From the NCBI RefSeq assembly GCF_000485595.1, contig NW_014578057.1, forward strand, positions 45,217-101,942: DNA of 56,726 nucleotides, given 5' to 3'. The notes under the pieces were generated by a model that saw only the letters and a program-made list of their open reading frames with translations, made no database searches and had not been told where the DNA came from. The stretch comes from Priapulus caudatus. Lineage: Eukaryota; Priapulida; Priapulimorpha; Priapulimorphida; Priapulidae. Each line of letters starts with the position of its first letter. The first letter of the stretch is position 1. The position numbers were made by a program, and so were the translations under genes. Shown here in pieces: positions 1 to 11,200 of this stretch.

Positions 1-777
1 TATACATATATATATACCTACTCCTCTACCTCTCGTTCTATTTCTTTCCCCCTTGATTTTTTCCTCTGTCTATCTCTCTATCTCTACTTAATCTCTCTTT
101 CTCTTTGTTTATCTCCCAGCATTCACTTCCTCCGTCTAAGGTAATATTAGCAGAGAGAACTACTATGAATCCTAAATACAAATAATTATACAATAAATAT
201 AAATACAAATGCACGCCAGCAATAATAAATATGGTATTTCGCAGATGTCAGCAGTATGTATGTATAACTATACACTTTTAACATGTAGGCCTATATAAAT
301 AAAACACACGCATACATAAGTTCATTGTCTAATGCATAAGTTAAGCGTATAGGTAACAATGTCGATGCGCAGAATTATCAAACAACACTAACCTTAAGCA
401 ATATGTTTAATAGTTTTACGCATAATAAATAATAAATGCAGTCAACCGAGAGTAAATTATTACGGTGTGGTGTATTGCCTGCGATAAATTTGTCTGCAGC
501 ACATTCATTGTCTTCTCGCCCATTGCGTGACCGGGATTTCGCAAAATCAGGAACATAAATTGAGACTTGTCCAACCTTACGTAGCATGTAAGCAGGTGCG
601 AACGAGTCTGTTATGGGCTTTCCCGTCGTCGCTGCATTGTTAGAGCACAACGTAATTACGAACATAGCCGTTGTTTGTGACACGCCGTCAAGTTGTATGC
701 GCCCATCTTCGTTAAGGGTCATTCAGAGATGCCATCAACAAGCGGGCAACTGCGCTTGATTGGCACCGTGCCATCTC

Positions 778-860
778 CGCCCAATGAGCGGACGTCCTCC
801 GAGCGCCTCGGACTGTTTGCATATAAAAGCCGTGCGTCCTCTCTCCGAGGTCTCCACAGT
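778..860 (+). promoter_or_regulatory. foxQ2 core promoter (CCAAT + TATA)
   Basis: A CCAAT box lies at 781-785 and a canonical TATAAAAG at 822-829. A pyrimidine-rich start region at about 845-860 (CTCTCTCC, then TCCACAGTT) sits the expected 25-35 bases downstream of the TATA box. The spacing matches a TATA-driven RNA polymerase II promoter and predicts a leader of about 400 nt before the foxQ2 ATG. An inverted CCAAT (ATTGG) lies near 758. The start site is inferred, not observed. Confidence 0.6.
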
Positions 861-1017
861 TACTACGTGCATTTACAACTTAGACGGATTCACTTCTAGT
901 AGTCATTGACGGCGGAGAGAATTCAGAAGAGTTATATCTTATACTCAAACTCGCAGACGGAGCCAGGAAGAGTCAGCTATCAAGGATCTCAGCCGTCGTA
1001 AGCCTACCTATACAGAC

Positions 1018-1020
1018 AGC

Positions 1021-1082
<62 letters not shown>
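1018..1082 (+). repeat. (GA)n microsatellite in the foxQ2 leader
   Basis: A nearly pure GA tract lies between the predicted transcription start and the foxQ2 ATG, so it would be transcribed in the 5' UTR. GA tracts in leaders and promoters of invertebrates can bind GAGA-type factors; that role is inference here. I noticed no ATG between about 850 and 1254. Confidence 0.85.
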
Positions 1083-1084
<2 letters not shown>

Positions 1085-1254
1085 AGTGAACGTGAGCTAT
1101 CAAGCACCTCGGCTTTGTTATCAGCCGCAGTACGGCAACCTTCTCACACACACACACAGAGCTGAGACTGAGCGCGAGAGGGATCAGCCAGAGACGAGAG
1201 AGTGAGCCAACAGGAACATCAACTGCAGTCACAAGTTTACCGCTGCGCGCCAAC

Positions 1255-2334
1255 ATGACGCTGTTCAGTATTGAAGGTTTGATGGCAGAGCGACATCAGA
1301 AGCCGCGCGACCACGTGCCACCCTACAGCAGCTGCAGCATGCAGTTCTACCACGGTCAGGTCGACAACCACCAACTCCCTGCCGAGAACCAGGAGAGCCG
1401 ACTCCTCGCCGTAACAGACGAGACTACGACCAGTGACTCCGACAGCGAGCCGACACAGCCGACGACGTCCGCAAAACCGTCGGCAGCCGACGACGAGAAG
1501 AAGGAGTCGGCAGTGAGGAGCCCCAAGAAGCCGAACTATTCGTACATCGCGCTGATATCGAAGGCGATACTCAGCGCCGCCAACAAGAAGATGCTGCTCA
1601 GTGAAATCTACCAGTTCATTATGGACTCGCATCCGTTCTTCCGCAACGAGGACCGCTACTGGAGGAACAGCATTCGTCACAACCTGTCGCTGAACGAATG
1701 CTTCATAAAGGCCGGCCGCAGCGAGAACGGAAAGGGAAACTACTGGGCGATACATCCGGCGAACGTCGGCGATTTCGGGAAGGGCGACTTCCGGCGGCGA
1801 CGCGCGCGCAGACGCGCCAGGAAGTCGCAGCTGCTCAGCGAGCTGTCGCAGCGCTACCGCGTGGCGACGCCGCCCTACTACCCGATGCAGTACTGTCCGC
1901 TGTCGCCCCCGCTGCCGTTTGCTGCTCCTTCACCCAGCACGCCTCCGTCGCTGGTGGCCACCTCTCATGGCTTCTTCCCGTCCGTAGCAAGTTCTCAGGC
2001 GTCGTTCACGCACGCTTCATTCTCGTCTGCTGCTGCTGCGGTGAGTTCCCACGCCGCACCCTTGCAGACGTCGATGCTGCTTAGTTCCGCTGCTCTGTCG
2101 TCATATCCCGTACACGGCTTCCTACGATCGCACACTCCGGCAGCGCCCCTGTCGACGCCCAGCCTAACTAACTCCTCGCTGCTGGCGCCTGCTGGTTTCA
2201 CGCCACCTTCCCCTATGTCGGCGCCACCCGCATTTCCCCCACACCCGAGCTTCCAGCAGTGGACGGACCGTAACTACGGACTGACGTCATTGCTTTCGCG
2301 TATGCCGCCTGTGCACAAACTACCAATGTATTAA
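1255..2334 (+). CDS. foxQ2: Forkhead transcription factor FoxQ2, single exon
   Basis: This is an intact 359-residue intronless ORF. The forkhead domain spans about residues 91-180. It opens [16 protein letters not shown], carries [15 protein letters not shown] on recognition helix 3, and continues [10 protein letters not shown] and then [14 protein letters not shown]. That basic wing 2 after a GDFRRR motif is typical of FoxQ2. Residues 4-10 (FSIEGLM) resemble the N-terminal engrailed-homology-1 motif that recruits Groucho/TLE, as reported for FoxQ2, so the product is probably a nuclear repressor. Residues 54-90 are acidic and Ser/Thr-rich. The C-terminus is Ser/Pro/Ala-rich and low complexity. 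The ATG at 1255 is chosen because it retains the EH1-like motif; the next Met (1282) would lose it. In many animals FoxQ2 acts in anterior/apical ectoderm (family knowledge). The nearest gene downstream, CERT1, is convergent. Confidence 0.93.
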   Translation: MTLFSIEGLMAERHQKPRDHVPPYSSCSMQFYHGQVDNHQLPAENQESRLLAVTDETTTSDSDSEPTQPTTSAKPSAADDEKKESAVRSPKKPNYSYIALISKAILSAANKKMLLSEIYQFIMDSHPFFRNEDRYWRNSIRHNLSLNECFIKAGRSENGKGNYWAIHPANVGDFGKGDFRRRRARRRARKSQLLSELSQRYRVATPPYYPMQYCPLSPPLPFAAPSPSTPPSLVATSHGFFPSVASSQASFTHASFSSAAAAVSSHAAPLQTSMLLSSAALSSYPVHGFLRSHTPAAPLSTPSLTNSSLLAPAGFTPPSPMSAPPAFPPHPSFQQWTDRNYGLTSLLSRMPPVHKLPMY

Positions 2335-2558
2335 GCTTCGCGTAGGTAAACGTTTCACGCGTCAATCTTGTATACGTGGATCGACTTACACGCCACCTGA
2401 TGACGAATCTTCATCGACATTGTATTATATAAACTTGTTTTACGAGCGTCATACATATTTTAACTACTACTGCAGATCAAAGATAAAGAATGCTTTAGCG
2501 AATATATACTATTTGATGTGATTGTTGGAATTCAATTATTGATGTTGTAATATTTATG

Positions 2559-2564
2559 AATAAA
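2559..2564 (+). terminator. Poly(A) signal AATAAA for foxQ2
   Basis: A canonical AATAAA lies about 225 nt after the foxQ2 stop codon in an AT-rich trailer, which would give a short 3' UTR. No closer canonical signal is visible. Confidence 0.55.
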
Positions 2565-3531
2565 TTTATATCGTATATGAAATCAGAACAATATTTAGTC
2601 GGGTTTGTTGTCGTTGTGTATATTGTAGTCTTGTGAATCCAGGCGGAAAACAAGAAATAAACAGCCAACGTACAAATAAATTTACCCAAGTGTATTTGCA
2701 CATCACGAAGAATGGAAACAACACGGCAACAACCACATCCAAGATAAGATGAAGAAACAAGATGCTTCCGAAAATATAAACACATATCTGAACGCATACA
2801 TACTCACGGGAAGATCACATTGTTCAAACGGTTGGCTATTGTTAGCCATCTAACTAGCTGCTAACCACCGTGGGCTAGCTAGCTTAGCTTCTAGTTGCGT
2901 CGATGGTAAGCCAAAGTAATCTGATAGCAACCCGTAGTTAGCCTACAGAGCCATACCGCGTGACGTCATATACGCGATACACCGACGTCACGATGTTCAC
3001 AACTGATGAGTACCGTTCACCACTACTCCGCGTCTCGTCCGCAAGCTAGTAAAAGCGTGTAAAATCAAAATATAGGCCAACACAGCTGAACTAGTCACGT
3101 CCGCCCGCACTGTGAGTGCAGAGTTCCGACCAGTAGGCACTGCACACGTGTAGTTAGGTAACAAACACAAGTGGGTTTCTTCACAGCGACAACAAAAAAA
3201 CGAAACTGCAACGACGAAATCAGCAACAACAAGAAAAGAAACGGAAGAAACAAAAACAAGTGCCGCAGAGCGACAGCGCTCAACTGACGTATACTGTAGC
3301 CAGCTATTCTTCTGATAAACTCACTGGCAACCGAATCAAGTGCGCCCTCCCGCCACCGCGTTGATAGGCTTTGCTATACCGGTAGTACAGTAATAAAGAT
3401 ATAGCTGTGTAGCTTTAATGACTTCACTATATTAACGTTATCATGAATATGCGTCGAGCGCGAGCGTAGTGGTGGTGGTGGGGGAGGGTGGGGGAGGGTG
3501 GGGCGGCTGAAGAGGGCTCCAATAGCAAAAG
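2565..3531. other. Intergenic, no gene recognised
   Basis: I see no recognisable coding sequence here. There is a perfect CRE palindrome TGACGTCA at 2961-2968 with a second GACGTCAC 15 bases further on, and G-rich direct repeats (GGTGGGGGAGG) at about 3471-3505. Confidence 0.5.
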
Positions 3532-3968
3532 CAGTTCAGTCCTTTGTTAACAGTCAACAAATCCATGTTTAACCCTCCCCTTGAGGGTCAAAAGGTTATC
3601 AGACACTTACTCTTCGCACGTCAGTGGAAAGCACATTTCATGATACTTTCAATAAAGCCATAAAAATGGTAGGTCACCGCCAAAACAAAAAAGCTTTTCA
3701 ATCGCTCCGTCAGACCATGTCCTCAGAAAATGTCTAAAATGATAAATGCTTTTCCTACCATGATGCTATACACCGACTATCACGACCCTAGGTCGAGCCG
3801 TTTAGAGCCCCAGCTCGACATGCCAGCCTGTTTTCGGATTCCCCCCCCACGTCCGACAATCGTGACCGAACGTCGAGCGTTAAGATTTGTGCCCAACTGT
3901 TGACCCACGGCCGGACGCACGATCATGCGATTCTACAAGCTGCATCTGACTATGTCAGATGAGCTAAA
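3532..3968 (+). mobile_element. Pearl/Helentron-like non-autonomous element, copy 1
   Basis: This repeat shares long stretches with 23841-24478 in the same orientation, starting at CAGTTCAGTCCTTTG. It ends in a hairpin CATCTGACTATGTCAGATG followed by AGCTAAA. A 3' hairpin followed by CTAA fits a Helitron/Helentron terminus. The other copy has a GACGCACG-type microsatellite just before the hairpin, as in bivalve pearl elements (established knowledge). This copy is shorter, with internal segments missing. Confidence 0.55.
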
Positions 3969-4580
3969 GATAGCGGGATAAAAGAATATGACAAACAAAC
4001 AATGATCAGCGCGCCTTCGCAGCCGCGCCAACATTTCTATAGCAAAACATAACTTACGAAACCATGTACGAACGACACGCACTTCATAATACGTAGTATT
4101 TACATAAATATTAACGCAAATTGCGAATTATTAAGGAAATTTTACGAGGGGAAAAATATTTAATAAAAATGCAACAATTCCTTGGTCGAGTGCTTAATAT
4201 ATCACATCATTGGGACCATTAAAATAAAAAACAACGGAGCATATAGAATGGGTAAACGCAGTATGTTGCCACCTCGACTGCTAGGTGACGTTGCTTGATT
4301 ATCTACCGCGACATAATTTAATTAAAGGATTTAATGATTAATAATCCTTACCAGCGCATACACTTTTGTATACGATACTCAAAACCTCATAGTTTTGTAA
4401 AAAGGCGGTTTCCTTATTTGATCAAACCAACAATATCACACACTCCAATCAACGAGCATAAAATCATAGTATAGACTAAATCCACAGTAACTGGAGCTTG
4501 GATCATTGCGCGTTTGAAGCTATATTGCGTATAGTGCGTTGCACGGGTTACTACTATTCAAGAGAGGACAATACATATTA
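3969..4580. other. AT-rich intergenic DNA
   Basis: I see no gene or recognisable repeat. The stretch is AT-rich, with no long ORF on either strand. Confidence 0.4.
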
Positions 4581-5066
4581 TTACCTCCGCCAAGGGGTTG
4601 GCAGGAGGTTATGTTTTCACCGGCGTGTGTTGTGGCTTTGTCGTTTTGGTTTGTTTTGTACAGCCTATTAAAAAAGTTATGGATGTAATTGTCCATGATA
4701 GGTCAGAAATGGGGTAACTTAGAATTGATTACATTTTGGTGGTGATCCGGAATTAATTAATTAATAAAATTTTCAGAATAGGTCAGAAATGGGGTAACTT
4801 AGAATTGATTACATTTTGGTGGTGATCCGGAATTAATTAATTAATAAAATTTTCAGAATAGGTCAGAAATGGGGTAACTTAGAATTGATTACATTTTGGT
4901 GGTGATCCGGAATTAATTAATTAATAAAATTTTCAGAATAGGTCAGAAATGGGGTAACTTAGAATTGATTACATTTTGGTGGTGATCCGGATCCAATTAA
5001 TTAATAAAAAATTTCAGTGAGAGAATTGAGCTGCCTTGGCGGAGGTCTGCGCTTTCCGAGTGCTCT
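4581..5066. mobile_element. TACCTCCGCCAAGG MITE with 80-bp tandem expansion
   Basis: The left end is TTACCTCCGCCAAGG and the right end carries the inverse, CCTTGGCGGAGGTCTGCGC. Repeats with these ends are widespread in aquatic animal genomes (from memory). Between the ends, an 80-bp unit starting GGTCAGAAATGGGG occurs four times at exact 80-base spacing (4701, 4781, 4861, 4941). No coding capacity is seen. Confidence 0.7.
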
Positions 5067-5227
5067 AGTTTATAAGTATTATCCTCTTTTGTCATAATAT
5101 AACGGGTACCGCAACTATAAAATCACACGAACGCTATAAATGGCCAAATTCGACTACCACATACACTTGAATCGAAATCCGAGCATCCCACACTCACTAC
5201 CATATTGTAACCAAGCTTGTCGTTACA

Positions 5228-5285
5228 GATAATATCAGGAGTTAATAAAGACAAACCTTTGTCTTTATTAACTCCTGATAATATC
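5228..5285. repeat. Perfect 58-bp palindrome (hairpin family member P1)
   Basis: Two 28-base arms are exactly complementary with a two-base CC centre. The arm contains ATATCAGGAGT followed by TAATAAAG. This matches the core seen in the hairpins at 27685, 35422 and 37595. Confidence 0.75.
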
Positions 5286-5569
5286 CGTTGCAATAATACT
5301 GTTGTGATGATACCAGGTTACCGAGGGCCATGTGATGGAAGACAGACACGAATATCTCAGCAGTAGAGCCGACAGGCACCGCAAAGTGACAATAGTTGTA
5401 ACGGGAAAAATGGCGCAGCGCTAAACGGCAGCAAGCGAATGACACCCACTGCCTGCTATGAGCCATGATAGATTTTGTGGCGATTCATCTCTGATACATC
5501 ATCGAGATGGTGTTGCATGGCAGAAAAACAAGCATTGCGACAATGGAGGCACGAATATTGAGACAGTGG

Positions 5570-5920
5570 TGGGAGTTGTAACCTATTTATACGGTGGGGT
5601 TACAGATAGTGAGGTGGGTTCATGGCTACAATGACGGTGGGTTCACGGGCTATTGAGACGGTAGGGTCACGACGTCTGAGGTGGTGTCACGACTACTGAG
5701 GTGGGGTCGGCCACAACGTCTGAGGTGGGGTCACAAACAGTGCTACGGTGGTGTCACGGTGGGGTCACAAACAGTGCTATGGTGGGGTCACGACTATTGA
5801 GGTGGGGTTCACAAACTGTGATACAGTGGGGTCACAAACAGTCATAAGGTAGGGTCACGGCTATTGAGACAGTGTGGTCACTGCTATTGAGACAGTGTGG
5901 TCAGGTGGCATAACTACTAA
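5570..5920. repeat. Degenerate GTGGGGTCAC minisatellite
   Basis: There are repeated variants of GGTGGGGTCACAAACAGTG and GGTGGGGTCACGACTATTGA with irregular spacing. It is non-coding. Confidence 0.6.
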
Positions 5921-8117
5921 CATGCCGAGCACAGGCAACAGCAAAACACAAATCTGCATATAAATATATCACTTGAAAATGATAACTTGGTAAATAACAA
6001 ATCTGTATTAAAACAGCAAATATGCAAGTGCTATTATCTCCTTCTATACGCTACACAATTCACACATTTTGGTATTCGTTTGATGAATGATACAATCACG
6101 TTAAATATCACCTCTTCTGAAATGCGCCAATGAAACGTTATTGTTTGCGTGTACACCCTGGAATCTGTGGTGCCACCAGTACGAACTGGACGTGAATCAC
6201 ATAGAATAGCAACCGACCCCTGCTTTGCATAAGTGCATCCGCGGGAATGATACCAACTATATCACAAATTTTGCAACACGACCACCACGCGTATAATCAT
6301 ATGGAATAAGAAATCGTCCCTTATGTCTATAATTTATCGTAGCGATCGCCAGGATTTACCAGGAGCATTTAGAATGCACTTTCGGCAACGACATCTTTGT
6401 CTGACATATCGAGGGTTACAGTCAACTTCCAGGCGAGCATGGCTTTGCCACTGAATAACCTGATGTGACATACCAGGAAGAAGAGCTCACAATGGTAACA
6501 ACTGCTGCAACCACTGTTTCGTCACATATAGACCTGTACGAAAGTTCACATACGAACCACTGTCATGACAAACACTTGAATGACAATGCTTAGACCTACT
6601 ACTACTACACTTGATTATGCCTAGCTCTGATTATGCTTTGCTTGTCGCCGACACAGAAATTAATAATCGCTTTTTTTCATCCACCTGTATATATATATAT
6701 GTACATATAGACCGGACCGCGTCAATCCGGCACCTGATAGTCGGTAACCTTCAGCGATCCAGCATAAATTCAAACTGGCAGTCTTTAGTTTGTGGAGCTG
6801 CCACTCGGTGGCACCACCATTCCCCGTGACATATAAACAAACATTGTTTACATGTGCGATCGTTACTCCCACTGGTCTGTGTTTATTTTTGGCTATCATT
6901 TATAATTACCCTTCAATATTGCAGTTCAAAGGCAAAGAGGTGGTGTGGTATTGATATTTTTCGTGATATTTATCTGACCTTCAGTGGTAAAGGAATTTTC
7001 AGTCGTCTGGTACTGACCTGGTTCAGAGGGTACCAGATAACTGGGGTCCAACGTGCAGTAGTCTCAGGTTAATGCTTTAGCCTCATAGCAAATAGAGTGA
7101 CTCTAACTGAGTGCATAATTTCGTGTAGCAGCATTTTTCAGTCTACAACACTATACTGCAGCGCAACCTGGTGTCAGAGTGAGCAGGTCATGATGAATTT
7201 TCATGTTATCCGAATATGTTCCTACAAAAATTACAGTGATAAAACTAAACTTTGCAGTTTCCTTGAAATAAAATGCTCTGGAAACCACCAAATGCTCTGG
7301 TTCCGCGAACTACATTTCCTCTGTCGAACACCAGAGCTTATTGGTTCATGTGCGAAAGACACCTCATTCTCATGAATGATTATAGGATCTGTGCCCCTTA
7401 CAGCATACCTTCACCCTTGCAGCTTATAGTACTGTGAAACAGCATCACCATTTAGTTTGTGACTAGAGTACTCGAAGCTGAGGGTATAGGTAAGCACACT
7501 AGCCATCATCTTTGCACATTATGATAAATACTGTGTATAATATATATATATATATATATACGGTGTACACATACATACTGTTTATAGGCCCAACACTTTG
7601 TGTTTGTGTAATATTATATTCAGAAAACCACAGTACCTGCAAACGACAACAGATAGACAGCTACACTGAGATAGGAGCTATTTTACACACGTTGTAAGAA
7701 TCCTAGCTGCAGTTGGGGAATTCCTGTGCTCTCAACATTTCTCTCATCTGATAGATAATATGTAAGTGAACCAATAGGAATATAACTCACTGTAAGCAAA
7801 CGATCGTACAGAGGCAGACCCAATCTATGTACATAAACCTACATTCCCATAGCTAGCTGCCTACCTAGCTGATCCTTTCTACTCTTTCATTTTCTCGACT
7901 CAAAGGCACAACCTTCCTTTCGAACATCTCTACTAATGAGCACAATAAAGATGGTTGCTTTCTCTCCTGCTGTCAAATAAAAACCACTCAAAAAGCGCTA
8001 AAACACTGGAACTAGTAAAGAGTAAAACCTCATCATCCGAGCAACAAGACTATCACATTTACGTTCCACAAGATGGCAGCAGGTGTCAACGATGTCTTTG
8101 GTCAGGTGCATCGCCTT
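5921..8117. other. Intergenic region 3' of CERT1
   Basis: No protein family is recognisable. There is a (TA)n tract at about 7535-7560. The CERT1 3' UTR must begin at 8117 and run leftwards, but I see no close canonical AATAAA on the minus strand, so its end is undefined. Confidence 0.4.
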
Positions 8118-8245
8118 TCAGAAAAGAATCGGTTTGTTGGCTGTCACGTCCTTGACAAACTGTGAGAAGCGCTTGACAAACCGCGGATACTCGCGCTTGT
8201 AGACAGCCCTGATGACGGTGGCCGGTGCCCAGCCTCCAGGGTTAA
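8118..8245 (-). CDS. CERT1: CERT1 coding exon 13 (START C-terminus, stop)
   Basis: The acceptor is GATTGCAG. The 41 full codons plus stop encode [29 protein letters not shown] and finally NKPILF-TGA, a near match to the end of vertebrate CERT. Confidence 0.95.
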
Positions 8246-11200
8246 CTGCAATCGAACAGTAACACATTATTATTTCAAGTGCAGCTCATTATCCGACCTC
8301 CTTTATTCGGCCACGTCGGGACCGGCACCCATCCGGATATGGGATTTGGCCGGATATGAGAGTTATGCTCAAACACAGCATTTCTATGCAGTTCAGTAGG
8401 GTTTATGCATGTGATAATGTATTTACTCGTTGCTATGATTATTTGTAACAAACTGTCGTGTCTTATGCTTTATATGAAATGGAAATAAAATAAAATAAAA
8501 AAGAAATTTTACCGGAGGCATAGCGAACACGAGCTGACAACACACACACGCACACATGTGCACGCGCACACACACGCAAACACACGTACGGTTGGTACAT
8601 CGCGCGAGTTTTGAGCGAGATTTTTAGGTGGAAATGAATGAAAAACAGAGAACATACACTGCGAGATCGCGGCCGGTTAATAGAGATTTCCGGATAACGG
8701 ATGGCCGGATAAAGGAGGTCGGACTGTACAACAAACACACTGCTATACACTATCAAGCTATAAATGAGTATGTAGGAGGCCTTCCTATTTGTCATAGAGA
8801 GACATGCAGAGGTTACACAGATGTAGTGCAGGGATGGAGATGCTAGAAACACATGGATGTAATGCAGGGATGCAACAGTCACATAAGAGTGAAATACAGG
8901 ATAGGTAGGAACCACATAGAGAAGCGGCAGATCAAAAACATAGGGAATATGCAGGAACCACATTGGGGGAGGAGGCAGGCACCACATAGGGGAAGACTGG
9001 AACAACAGAAGATAGGCAGTGATTATACTTGTGATTCACAAGTATACACAACACGGTACAATATTACAGTGTAAGCGCGAGAGAGGGGACGCGCAGACAC
9101 GAGAAGCCCTCCTACCGTCGGCTGTGTAGGTGATGCGGGTGCGGATGTGATCTCTCGTCAGCTGCTCAACCTCTGACGGCGGATCGATCATCGTCTGACA
9201 GATGAACGCCACATTCAGGTGGATGCGCACACACTTTACAACCTAACGAGAAGAACAAGAATGAGTGCACGTGGCAACACTCGATAGACAGTAGTACCAT
9301 TGTTCCATACTGGTATTTTACATTGCCATTCGTTGTACATTGACTGTAGTAGATTGATACTTGGTGACATACTTGGTGTACGTACAGAGAAGTGTAAGCC
9401 ACAGAACCTACACACATGAAAATTTTTCATGTAATAGAAATAGATCTATCTATATAGGATGTGAATAGTAGTACTGCAATGTGAAAGTAATATAATAATA
9501 GAAGCATAATTGGAGCGTAAATGCAACTGAAATTGAGTGGTGATTGCCATGCTTTGCTTGCCGTACTACTGGTGCTAACAGTGCATTACATGCTCGCCAG
9601 GGAAAAAAATATAATTTATTTTTCGGAGGCTACTTTTCAAGCTCGCGTGGATTAAAATAGCACTCTAAAATTTGGTTTTCATTGAACTCTATGCAAATTT
9701 CCGGGGGCTCTTTTTGGCATTTCCGAGGCTCTTTTTGGCATTTCGGGGGCTAAATCGCCCCGAGCCCCCGTGTATTTTTTTCACTGATACTCGCACTGCA
9801 TGACGCTCCCTATTTGTATCTCTAAACGTTAAAAGCCGTACAAACTCACAGCACACCTACTGCTCATATTAATAAAATATATCCTTCCCGCGCCTTCGTA
9901 CGCATAGCGCATGGCTACAGGCGCATAGGGCGGTGCCTATCTCCGTTTCAGTAACCCTGAGGCCCCGCAGCTCAGCTTTCACAGTAAATGCTACAGTAGG
10001 GGGTTAGTCCACTGGTAGCACTGCGAGTTAACTTGCCACACTATCTCTATTTGCTGAATGCTAAGCAGAGAAGCCGTGTGTACCATTTTTCAAGTCTTTG
10101 GTATGAACCGGCCGGGAGTTGAACCCCCGACCTTCCCCATACGAGGCGAGACACTGCTCATATTGCCGGCAAACATTTCTGCGGCAAAATTACAAAATCT
10201 CTTCGGGGAACCACATGCCACCACACAAGCCTACACCGTCCCAGGCAAAACCAGTCATATGCGATCTCAACAAACCAACTGAAGCCACACTAGTGACTAG
10301 TCCAGGGAATCGCCCATCCCCCGCCAGCCTTCTTCTTCTCGGGTCACTACACTACACTCGTCCTGGCCACCGCATCACACAGGACCTGACACGGTGCGGC
10401 CACAGACGCGTTCACGTCGTAGCCCCTGTCAGGTTTCCCACCAGTGAAAAAAATACACGGGGGCTCGGGGCGATTTAGCCCCCGAAATGCCAAAAACAGC
10501 CCCCGTAAATTTGCATAGAGTTCAATGCAAACCAAATTTTAGAGTGCTATTTTCATGCACGCGAGCTTGAAAAGTAGCCCCCGAAAAATAAATTTTTTCC
10601 GCTGTTTCCACCTGCGAATCGCTTCTAACGCAGCACACACGTACTACTGCTGACTGACCCGCCAGCAGAGGATACGCGCGCGGGCACGCCAGAGGGCGCC
10701 ACTCACGCGGACAGCTGGGATGGCTCGGTCGAGTAGTTGACGACGCAGTCCAGATCGGCTGCGCCTCCTCGTCCTCCTCGTCCCTCACCTGCCGGATCTG
10801 TGACCAGAAGAGCGAGTCGGCAGCGGCGACGTCGATGGCGCAGCACGCGCCGGTGCAGGGCCTGGTGGGTGATGCTGGTGTCGGGCGAGAGCGTCTCGAT
10901 CGACACGCGACGAGTCGCAGTGTCACTGCCACACGAGGACGCGCGCAAAACAAACAGACACGGTGGTTAGGGGTCAGCAGTGCAACTGCACACGCCGCAA
11001 ACAACAGACATCGGGTGGTTAGGGTCAGCCGTCAGTTTCCTGCACACCCGGGAGGAGCTCCGCGCAAACAAACAAACAGCGGTGGTAGGGTCAGCGTCAC
11101 TGCACACCGAGCGCCAAACAAACACACGGTGGTTAGGGTAAGCGTCACTGCACACACCGACGCGCAAAACAAACACACGGTGGTTAGGGTCAGGCGTCAC

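Noticed and set aside
378-722. 114-residue minus-strand ORF upstream of foxQ2
   Set aside because: No recognisable domain; it overlaps the promoter-proximal region and shows no splice or codon-use support.
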